Below, one piece after another: positions 1-7,111 of a DNA stretch of 16,435 nucleotides. Position numbers and translations under genes: made by a program. Where the stretch lies: assembly GCA_900404475.1 (NCBI GenBank), contig OUQQ01000374.1:29252-45686 (forward strand), written 5' to 3'. This DNA is from Spongospora subterranea (Eukaryota; Endomyxa; Phytomyxea; Plasmodiophorida; Plasmodiophoridae). Positions within the stretch are counted from its first letter, which is position 1; each line of letters starts with the position of its first letter. Below the pieces are notes generated by a model that was not told where the DNA came from, did not search any database, and was given only the letters and a program-made list of their open reading frames with translations.

Positions 1-50
1 AGAGCGAGAAGGAAGGAAGAAAGAGGGAAGAGGGTGAGACGGAAGGAGTT
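1..50. other. Purine-rich tract at window start
   Basis: The first 50 bases are almost all A and G on the plus strand, with only a few C or T. It is low-complexity DNA with no coding signal. Just after it, near 64-78, there is a short GGGTTAGG-like motif, too short to be a telomeric array. Confidence 0.6.
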
Positions 51-107
51 CTGTTATGCGGAATTTTAGGGTTAGGATTATGATATTTCGAAAGAAACCG
101 GTACGTT

Positions 108-466
108 GAAAACAGTACTAGGTTTATGTGTTAGCCATGGCAGGAGCCCTGACATATCTTCTGATATGCGGCCCCTGCATCGGTCGGTGAATCCTGTAGG
201 GATGAGTTTAGGGTTTTTAGGAGCTTATTGGCTTTATTATGAATGACAATGCTGAGCTCAGCGTTCGTAGATCATAAAATGAGCCTTTGGCGGACAACCA
301 AAACTCGACTGCAGAGGCCGCCAAAGGCTCATGATCTACGAACGCTGAACTCAGCATTGCCATTCATAATAAAGCCAATAAGCTCCTTAAAACCCTAAAC
401 TCATCCCTACAGGATTCACCGATCGATGCAGGGGCCGCATAACAGAAGATATGTAGTACTGTTTTC
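108..466. repeat. Large imperfect inverted repeat (foldback structure)
   Basis: The left arm at about 108-293 is the imperfect reverse complement of the right arm at about 318-466, around a loop of about 24 bases (294-317). Matching segments include GAAAACAGTACTA at 108-120 against its complement at 454-466, and GAGCCTTTGGCGG at 281-293 against its complement at 318-330. The left arm is 37 bases longer, mainly because of one insertion near 121-153 and a 3-base indel near 277-280. Several single-base differences are scattered along the arms, so they have diverged. No transposase-like ORF lies inside. It could be a MITE or foldback element, or an old inverted duplication. A fresh chimeric-read hairpin is less likely because the arms differ. 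Confidence 0.85.
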
Positions 467-539
467 TGCCTTAGTCAGTCAAACACCAACTCAGCAATCT
501 CTTCAAAGTTGACCTCTACAGCAGAACTGCGAGATAAGA

Positions 540-1615
540 GGTGCAGCTCGAACAGGGATACTTTCATTATTGTTATCCTATCTCGACCAAGCTGTCAAGA
601 ACACTCTGAAGAACTATACCAATCAAGCAGTCAATGTAAACAAGGTCCTGAAGACAATTTTACTTTTGGAACAAACTAATGTTTGGCTGCTCCCCAATTC
701 ATCAGAACACGCTAAACCGCTCCTTGGATCCTCTCTCAGAAAATATTTTAATTCAGTATATGCTGATAAACAATTCAAAGACAAACTGAAAAAAGACGAA
801 CGGCATCGGAAAGCAGAACTGTAACGAGATCAAGATCAATCCATCGTACAATCAACGAAAAAAGATATCGCTCAGACCATCTCATCTTACGGAAGCAACA
901 CAGCCGTTCTTCAAGAAAAGGTCTAGGCGCGCATTAAAACAAGCTCATCCTGTCCGCCCAAACCAAAGAGCTCGAAAAGCACCAAACGCAGATTCCCTCA
1001 AGTTCAAAAGCCAACGAATTTCAAAGCACGTAAACACATCTTCCAGAAAGCAACGTATTTCAAGAGTTCTCTAAACTCTACAATCAGCAACACCCGCTTC
1101 CATAATTTGCTTTCGTCCAATTCCCGATCTCAAAGTTGTTGGCCTCGGCGCAAAATATATCGCAAGGCTTCGGACCCACCTTCGACTGCTTACTTTGTTG
1201 CTATCGCAGATACCGTTCAAAGAATTGAAATCCATGACGGGACCCGCAATCTCACTCTAATGAGGATTTTAAACCGCTACTGAAACGAGCTCCTTCATCA
1301 TGGACTCCTGGACAACTTTCCGTTCAAGGATATACCCTGTACGTCCTCGAGCCTAACGCAGTCATATATGAGATGACAGAGGTGTGAAATTTATTGTCAG
1401 CACGAGCATGGAAGCGGACGACGGAACACATCATCTTAATGACGCCTTTTCAGAAGCAACTATTGGTTGAAAACGTGTCATCCCTGCAGACAGGTATAGA
1501 AGGATATCTTACAGACGCCCACTCTCCTAATGCCAATGTCGCCATGACGTCAGGGTATTACTGTGCATTTATCAATTGGGGCGTTCCGACTCAGGAGGTG
1601 AAAACTGAATAGATA
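540..1615 (+). pseudogene. Decayed or unresolved coding block with internal stops
   Basis: This stretch reads as protein-like sequence in pieces. From about 558 a lysine, glutamine and asparagine-rich helical peptide runs to a TAA at 822-824, continues in the same frame to a TAG at 924-926, and the coding look then moves to another frame (glutamate and glutamine-rich, about 935-1030) that carries TAA at 1031-1033 and again at 1103-1105. A third piece covers about 1135-1253, and a fourth about 1264-1612 with a TGA at 1385-1387. Several stops are one C-to-T change from Gln or Arg codons. I see no set of short introns that removes all the stops, so decay is more likely than splicing. At 1301-1330 the piece W-T-P-G-Q-L-S-V-Q-G resembles the W-x-x-P-G-Q-L-T-V-Q-G segment of the intact ACP6-type gene downstream, but the rest does not align clearly. 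Function unknown. Confidence 0.45.
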
Positions 1616-1670
1616 TTAATTTCAAGGAGGCGCATCCAAAGAATAATAGGCTCTGTAGAGCACACTGTTT

Positions 1671-2078
1671 GTGATGGATGTGTTGCTTTATTTGAATTTC
1701 AGACCTTTTCGAATCGCGATATGGATCGGATTTCTGCCCGGTTCCTCATGCAGTATCGCCAACCTGAAAGCGGTGGCGTGGGAAAACTCTTTACTCAAGT
1801 ACATTCACCCGCATACTGCAAGCGGTTACGCAAGATGCTCTGGAGGTTTCTTCTTCGTGCACAATTCTCCTTGTGAAATGATAGTCGCAGAAGACATAGC
1901 CAACAAAATGGTTGATGCGCTTCGACCTCAGCTCGTTCTCAGCGAAGACCTTACCGTAATCGGCGAGGAATTTTGCTGGGCGGGAACCCGTCGACACTTT
2001 CCCGAAACATGTCGCATTTTTCGTACTGCTACACTTTACAGTTTATATTCCAACGATATATTTGTTTGTCAATCCTGA
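1671..2078 (+). other. Possible coding fragments, gene not resolved
   Basis: Two overlapping readings look protein-like. One runs in one frame from ATG 1721 to TGA 1874-1876 and is rich in Arg, Leu and aromatic residues. The other is in a second frame and is most convincing from about 1866 to 2000, where an acidic helical segment (EMIVAEDIANKMVDALRP) occurs. The second frame is open for 135 codons (1671-2078), but its first half looks less protein-like than the alternative frame, so a frameshift or an intron may join them. I recognise no family. It may belong with the decayed block just upstream. From 2079 to 2639 I see only short open segments and no clear gene. Confidence 0.25.
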
Positions 2079-2639
2079 AAATAACTTTCATTCAGTTTCC
2101 GAAAAATTCATTCGTTATCTATTTATTCATTGCAGGCAAGAGACCTGCACAGAATCTAAATTGTAAACAATTGAAGTATTGGTGCAGATCTCCATGAAAT
2201 GTTGCCTGGAATTACTGATTAAGTGACGAAAAACGTAATTGGAAATAGGATCAGATAAAACAGAATAACCGTCGTGTGTTGGAATATAAATTGCCAGAGG
2301 ATGCTGGTCAACATCATATGACGACAAAGTTGTTACCACTCGGTTTCGATTTCCGTAATTTACGCCGTGGAATAATACCGTGCGTCCTGTATTTTGCCGG
2401 TTTCATAAATGGCTCAACATCATTGTAAAATGCAATACGTAGCAACCTATGAAAATGTGGCGAAGTAGTAATGATGACATGTTCGAAAAGGCAATGGTCT
2501 CTGTCGATTCCACGGTCTACAGTACACATGGAGAGTCCTTGTACCGTACAGTGTATACGGAACAATAAAGGAGGAAAGTGCGGCGCCAGTGTTATCTGAT
2601 TGGGAAACGGTCAAGGAATATCCTCGATCTCGCCCGATC

Positions 2640-3123
2640 ATGTCGAGGCGGTTAATGCCCTTGAAAAAGATGTCGTTTGCGCAGATGCAGGATTATCTCC
2701 AGGTATGGAAGGTCGAGTTAAGTCCCTCGATCGCCTCGATAGCTGTCCGGGTTAATCATAATCCCAAATGTTCCGGACCAAGGTTTGTTTTTGTTTGCCA
2801 TTTAAGTTAATTCATGCTGATGCGCTTTATAGACGGTTCATGAAAGATTATCTTCCAGTTTTGCAGTATCACAATTCGCATGTTGATTGGAAGAGGTCTA
2901 AAACCGTAGATACCGTCAATCCTGAAATCGTGGCCACTTACAGTATGGAGGCCACAATCTGAATCACACTCTTTTACTGATTTGATTTTCCGATCTCGAT
3001 TCAGACGATGGCGCAGAAAAAACCATATCTTGCACTGAATCTACAAAAGCTTTAGAAATATACGATAAAGTCGCTTCAATCTTCGGCAAACAACCCGATA
3101 GTGTATCTGTTGCTGAACAATAA
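2640..3123 (+). CDS. MRPS25: Mitochondrial ribosomal protein mS25-like (L51/S25/CI-B8 fold)
   Basis: Predicted small-subunit mitoribosomal protein of 123 residues. Exons 2640-2782, 2833-2942 and 3005-3123, with introns of 50 and 62 bp whose phases agree (2 and 1). The spliced product has the mS25/L51 layout: an N-terminal beta segment ending V-R-V-N-H-N (about 37-42), then G-P-R-R-F-M-K-D-Y-L-P-V-L-Q-Y-H-N, matching the family pattern G-x-R-x-F-x(3)-L-P-x-(V/L)-Q-Y-x-N, then a P-E-I-V-A-T-Y-N-D-G strand-turn and a C-terminal helix. It is shorter than animal mS25 (about 170 residues). ATG 2640 is chosen because no in-frame ATG precedes it after the nearest upstream stop. The next gene, NDUFB11, is also mitochondrial, about 210 bp downstream on the same strand. 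The sibling families mL43 and NDUFA2 share the fold, but the LPxxQYxN segment favours mS25. Confidence 0.8.
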
Positions 3124-3333
3124 TCAGATCACGATTTAGAATATACATAAACGATTGTAATATAATGTATCAAAGAGCGTGTTTTGATTTGGGAATTATG
3201 ATTTTTGCCAGCTGCCACTTATGCCTGACAAATTTGACTGTTCACTGTAGGAGTATCCCCCACCGTATCGCCATTTGCGCCACCTGTACTCGCTGTCAAT
3301 ACACGTGTAGGTTTGGGGGAAAACGTGCCGGCA

Positions 3334-3734
3334 ATGATTCCCATGGCGCGTCTGCTATTCGGTCGTCGACTTCCACATCTAGCGGCTCGACGCCGAACAT
3401 TGGCGTCCGATAACGTATTCACCAAACCTAATCATGAACCGTCAACCGCGAGGCCGTTCAACCGCCAAGTAGGGCATTGTGCTTGGCGTTGATCAAACGA
3501 GTTCTGTGTCTGATCAACAGAGTTTCTGATCGCACTGTATTTTTATATGATCAGGCTGGAGAAGTGGTTAAACCGGAAGGTTGGGAGCAGATCTACATAT
3601 GGGGAATGGCGGCGTCCCTGATAACCCTATCGATTGGGTTGTATTTCAAACCTGAGTCTAGCTTAAGAGAGTGGGCTCGACAAGAGGTTCTCAAAGAAGA
3701 TGGCGCTGACAAGTATAGTCTCGATCGCGTCTGA
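3334..3734 (+). CDS. NDUFB11: Complex I accessory subunit NDUFB11 (ESSS)-like
   Basis: Predicted single-pass accessory subunit of the membrane arm of mitochondrial NADH:ubiquinone oxidoreductase, 104 residues. Exon 1 is 3334-3468 and exon 2 is 3555-3734; the intron is 86 bp, phase 0, with a T-rich tract before TATGATCAG. The N terminus is a typical matrix-targeting presequence: many Arg, no acidic residues, hydrophobic faces (MARLLFGRRLPHLAARRR). After splicing comes G-W-E-Q-I-Y-I-W-G, a membrane helix of about 18 residues (GMAASLITLSIGLY), then K-P-E-S-S-L-R-E-W-A-R-Q-E, the signature of this family just after the helix. Length agrees with fungal and animal mature forms. A 52-bp intron ending at CAACAG (3520) is possible by sequence, but its phase does not fit. 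A second in-frame ATG lies at 3343. Confidence 0.78.
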
Positions 3735-4050
3735 GGATTGAGTATAAACTGAAAACTGTTTTTTTTCGATTTTTTCAAAGTGAAATCCCGCTAGGGCACA
3801 TCAATTGTCAATTGTAAACCGGAACCACTAGTACGCTGAGATGTATAACTTGAATTCAAATGAAAATGGGAAACAACTATGTCATATATTCGACAATTCG
3901 AATATGGGAACAAATTGGTGTCGTTAGGAGCGCTGCACGTGATGCAATATCGTAGACAAAGCACAATGAGGATGACCAAATAACATGTTGCCAGCTTGCA
4001 GATATCGATTCAAATTTTGACAGTTCATGTACCATGAACCAAGTAAGAGT
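3735..4050. other. Spacer between convergent genes, no gene seen
   Basis: The spacer follows the stop of the NDUFB11-like gene and precedes the duplicated segment that carries the 3' part of the minus-strand membrane-protein gene. It starts with T-rich DNA (about 3758-3778), which may be 3' UTR. The short ORFs here have no recognisable protein character. Confidence 0.5.
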
Positions 4051-4497
4051 TTATTCTGGAAATAGTAGTGGATAAAGTAAATATTGGAAAGTTCAAACCA
4101 TGGAAAGTCAGTGGATGATATGTGGACCAGAAGGCCCGTCGCGGTCGGGTTTTTCGAACTGGTTTTGCGCTCCAAGTTTGTCGTAATGAAGTTTCATGAG
4201 AAGAATGGACGAAAGTATGGCGATTAGAACAACCAGTAGTATTGCAGAGTCGTTGGCGAGGTCGTCAGTGGGCNTTATTCTGGAAATAGTAGTGGATAAA
4301 GTAAATATTGGAAAGTTCAAACCATGGAAAGTCAGTGGATGATATGTGGACCAGAAGGCCCGTCGCGGTCGGGTTTTTCGAACTGGTTTTGCGCTCCAAG
4401 TTTGTCGTAATGAAGTTTCATGAGAAGAATGGACGAAAGTATGGCGATTAGAACAACCAGTAGTATTGCAGAGTCGTTGGCGAGGTCGTCAGTGGGC
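4051..4497. repeat. Exact 223-bp tandem duplication around a single N
   Basis: Bases 4051-4273 and 4275-4497 are identical over all 223 positions, and the only base between them is an N at 4274. Perfect identity with a single ambiguous base exactly at the junction is what a scaffolder or gap-closer leaves when it abuts two contigs whose ends overlap. The true locus probably has one copy. The segment covers the C-terminal coding part and 3' UTR of the minus-strand gene at 4332-4785. Confidence 0.93.
4108..4273 (-). pseudogene. Truncated duplicate of the tail-anchored protein gene (likely assembly artefact)
   Basis: This is the second copy of the last 54 codons plus stop of the gene at 4332-4785, read on the minus strand and interrupted at the N at 4274. 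It contains the membrane helix and the C-terminal tail, but it has no start and no N-terminal exon. It should not be annotated as a separate gene. Confidence 0.85.
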
Positions 4498-4785
4498 TGG
4501 TTCAGCTCGACAGATGACATGGGTGAGATTTGGTTGTGCCTTGAAAGGTTGTCCAGAAGACGCAACATGCGATCTCTGCTGATTTGGCTCAAGAAGGCGT
4601 TAACGCAGCCGCAAAGGTCGAACATGATCTCCTGAAACACTCTTGGCAATTAGCTCGCTGCACAAACCCGAAATGATATCGGGAGAAACAACCTCCGATA
4701 GTTGTCGCCGATTTATGAGAAATCGCCGATTCTGCCTCGATTCAAGTTTTCTCAGCCAATAGAACTTCCGATCTGTATGATTCAT
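4332..4785 (-). CDS. Small predicted tail-anchored membrane protein, unknown family
   Basis: Predicted protein of 130 residues from two exons read on the minus strand: 4785-4693 (31 codons) and 4631-4332 (100 codons with stop). The 61-bp intron (4692-4632) is phase 0, with GCTAAT as a plausible branch point and TGTTTCAG as acceptor; splicing joins two frames that would otherwise break. The N-terminal half is basic and helical (about 1-31), followed by a helical stretch with a D-L-C-G-C motif near residue 36. A single strongly hydrophobic segment, about residues 79-98 (SAILLVVLIAILSSILLM), lies near the C terminus and is followed by a 32-residue polar tail. This topology suggests a tail-anchored or type II single-pass protein of an internal membrane. 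I do not recognise the family. The 3' part is inside the duplicated 223-bp segment. The PI4K-like gene lies 144 bp upstream on the same strand. Confidence 0.65.
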
Positions 4786-4905
4786 CGTTCGTGATGATTA
4801 TCCACAAAAAATCGCACGCAGCTAATTGGCTCAACATTCAATATATTCACAACCGTACCCGGTGCCACAAACACTGCAAACGGTATTCGAGAACACATGG
4901 TATAA

Positions 4906-4911
4906 TTTATT
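4906..4911 (-). terminator. Polyadenylation signal AATAAA of the PI4K-like gene
   Basis: AATAAA reads on the minus strand about 20 bases past the stop codon of the kinase gene (4930), within AT-rich DNA. Position and orientation suit a poly(A) signal. Confidence 0.5.
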
Positions 4912-4929
4912 TAACAAATATAACACTGA

Positions 4930-5976
4930 TTATTTTTGACACGGGCGAGAAAGGAAGTGCATGCAACTTTTGAAAAAATGCTTCAGAAATCGGCCAACAA
5001 TAGGTAGGTTCCAGTCGGATCGACCGCTAAATCGGAAATTGGAAAATCCTGTAGCGATCGCGGCTTGAGAAATCAACTGCTCAAACTGCGATGGCTCTCC
5101 CAACCCAATTTGAGCCGTTCTTTGCATGGCCCTGGCGATCTGAGCCAGACTCAGGCCACCGGCGACGGCGCTCTGGACGAATATTGAACAGACAAGGTAG
5201 GTGATGACACTGTCGTGATCAACACCTATATCGAGAAGATTGGCAATATCCATAAATGGTTTCTGTCCTGCAATATATTGCTTGGTGGCCTCAGAGAACG
5301 GCACATTGGCCTGGCGCCAGGAACTCCAGCAGAAATACAAATCGCTTAGGTATCGCCAATTCGGCAGACAGTATCCATGATCGATGGGGACCGCTCGCAG
5401 CTTTGAGCCTTCGCGAACGGCCAGCAGATTCCCTTCATGGCGATCGCAATTGGCGATGCGAAGATCGAGAAGGGCAATGCGGTGGATATTGTCAACCTCA
5501 AACAGAGATGAGCCATATTCTTCACAGGAGCCATCATGGGCCACAAATCTCTGCAGACTGCCAAAATCCATGATATATTTTGACGCCTCGAGTTGCACGC
5601 TGGCGTTGATCGCACGAGTTTCTGGAACGCCCGAAAACCCTTCATGATCAACGTAATAAGCAGCAACTTCCTTGACGCAAGAAGTGCCTTTGATTGCGCC
5701 CGACTTTAAGGTTTCACCTGAAACTTCAGCTTCCTCACTTCTGGGCTTGAAAATCCATTCGGGCTTGTCGTTATCGTTAGCAGCTAATGAGTTGATCAAG
5801 TACGACCCGTTTAATCCAGCTCCAGATCCAACTACAGGGCGACCTTTGAGCTTGGTGACACTTTTATGGACCGAATCCATGGTGTCGCACTCCAGAAGTC
5901 CAACCATAACCAAAGTTAAATGGTAAGTTCGCTGTAGACCCTTCATGAAAAAAAAAGTCACAAGATTCAGCAACAT
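4930..5976 (-). CDS. Phosphatidylinositol 4-kinase gamma-like (PI3/4K fold) protein
   Basis: Single-exon gene of up to 348 residues, close to a bare catalytic domain of the PI4K type II/gamma group. Visible motifs, numbered from ATG 5976: a glycine-rich loop G-S-G-A-G-L-N-G (about 50-57), W-I-F-K-P-R-S-E-E with the ATP-binding lysine at 77, K-E-V-A-A-Y-Y-V-D-H-E-G-F-S-G-V-P-E-T (about 102-120), H-R-I-A-L-L-D-L-R-I-A-N-C-D-R-H-E-G-N with catalytic D178 and N183, and V-P-I-D-H-G-Y-C-L-P with metal-binding D199. The continuation P-F-S-E-A-T-K-Q-Y-I and the later G-L-S-L-A-Q-I-A-R-A-M-Q-R also follow plant PI4K-gamma. All key residues are present. Plant PI4K-gamma members have N-terminal ubiquitin-like domains; none is seen here. 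ATGs at 5946 and 5880 are alternative starts, and 5880 sits just before the conserved domain. Some family members phosphorylate proteins rather than lipids, so the substrate is open. Confidence 0.85.
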   Translation of the reverse strand: MLLNLVTFFFMKGLQRTYHLTLVMVGLLECDTMDSVHKSVTKLKGRPVVGSGAGLNGSYLINSLAANDNDKPEWIFKPRSEEAEVSGETLKSGAIKGTSCVKEVAAYYVDHEGFSGVPETRAINASVQLEASKYIMDFGSLQRFVAHDGSCEEYGSSLFEVDNIHRIALLDLRIANCDRHEGNLLAVREGSKLRAVPIDHGYCLPNWRYLSDLYFCWSSWRQANVPFSEATKQYIAGQKPFMDIANLLDIGVDHDSVITYLVCSIFVQSAVAGGLSLAQIARAMQRTAQIGLGEPSQFEQLISQAAIATGFSNFRFSGRSDWNLPIVGRFLKHFFKSCMHFLSRPCQK

Positions 5977-6694
5977 TGTTGATTTAGTCTTGCATAGAAT
6001 GCAAGGCTACGATCAACGCAGGGATTGGTGGATTAGAGAAGAGGGATTAAGCTCACCAAGCTTGTTCACCTGCCCGGACGTTGTTTCGCCAGTATCTAAT
6101 GCCGCCTAACGATGAATACTTCGACGATGCTGTGACGGCGTTATGGCGTAATTGGGCGAGACAGTAAGAGGGGGAGGTCGGGAGAACAAGACAGAGAGAG
6201 ATCTAGGGGAGAACCGCACCTGCAACTATGGACTAGAATCAGAGTCTAGAACCTCTGACAAACCCGTTCTAGAGTGTGAATCAGCAGATGTCAATATGGC
6301 CCCACGGTCAGACGACAATCGATTGAGTTGTGAGTGGTACTCATATTGATACGAGGGTCTAAGGATGGATTTAAAGGTGGTGGCCGGTTGAGACGTTAGA
6401 TAGAGACTCAGCGCCAGTGCAGACGGTAGATTGCTCAGTCAATTATACAGCCCATCCAGTTGCTCAGCTGACTGGCGTGTGTCCCCTGTCAGTCATCAAC
6501 GTGTTAATTAACCACTGACGGATAGTGATATAAATAGAGATCTCTGTGGCACTGCTAAAGAGGCTCAGTCACTGTGGTACTGTCACTGTAACCGATCACC
6601 ATCCCATAGATGATAGATCTTGCGTCCTGCCCGACCTGGCGCACATTACGTCACTCAACAGTTGAGGACCTTTGGCTGACGAAATATTCATATA
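5977..6694. other. Intergenic region, no convincing gene
   Basis: This spacer lies between the 5' end of the PI4K-like gene and the 3' end of the next minus-strand gene. An ORF at 6152-6349 on the plus strand is short, low in hydrophobic residues, and lacks recognisable motifs or a partner exon, so I do not call it. The second half has many short CAGTCA/TGACTG-type words (about 6405-6600), a GTTAATTAAC palindrome near 6503, and a TATAAATAG at 6529-6537 that could be a TATA element, with no gene attached that I can support. Confidence 0.4.
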
Positions 6695-7076
6695 TTATTG
6701 TAATTGGGATCTTTTTCTGTTGGGAGTTGATGAGTAATTCATGGGAGACATCTGTCCCTTTACATCCATGTCGCCATCTGGTTTCATAACTGCCCGGAAT
6801 GCTGGTCGAGCTATTGCGGGGACCCGCGCTGCCACCGACTGATTGCCTGTCGACCTTGAGCTCTCAGATGTCGCCTTAGGCATAGCCGGTGAATGCTGCT
6901 TCAGCATCGGTTTGATGGCGGATCTGGGCGGCATCAAACGAGTTCTCAAAAACAATTTCTGCCCAACCGATATGGGTATATCTTGATTCGCGCTAATGAA
7001 TTTACCGCCCTGTTCACCCAGTTCAGCCATTATTTCCACAATAACGGGTATAACCCCTTACTAAATCAGGAAACAT
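6695..7076 (-). CDS. Small basic protein of unknown function (or 3' exon of the WD40 gene)
   Basis: Best model is two exons on the minus strand: 7076-7062 (five codons from ATG) and 7009-6695, with a 52-bp intron that starts GTAAGG and ends GAACAG, phase 0. The product is 109 residues, basic, rich in Pro, Ser, Ala, Arg and Met, without a membrane segment or Trp, and probably largely disordered after an N-terminal stretch with P-I-S-V-G-Q-K-L-F-L-R-T-R. No family recognised. Without splicing, an ORF from ATG 7030 gives a 111-residue version. The ATG is only 36 bp below the WD40 gene's stop. The frame of the short exon is open upstream, so the segment could instead be a C-terminal extension of that protein, joined by a 53-bp intron from a donor at 7148 to a weak GAG acceptor near 7096. 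Confidence 0.45.
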
Positions 7077-7111
7077 TTCTTTTTCAACGTTCTCCTCAAT
7101 CAGACTTCCTC

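Noticed and set aside
61..240. TTAGGG/TTTAGGG-like words suggesting a telomere
   Set aside because: They occur singly, not as a tandem array, and some are part of the inverted repeat arms.
540..1615. Alternative genetic code in which TAA and TAG encode Gln
   Set aside because: Well-supported genes in the window end properly at TAA (mS25, RRM protein, ACP6), TAG (RhoGEF) and TGA (NDUFB11, fibrillarin), so the standard code applies and the internal stops point to decay.
6152..6349. A 65-codon plus-strand ORF in the long intergenic region
   Set aside because: No motif, no partner exon and low-complexity composition; not distinguishable from chance.
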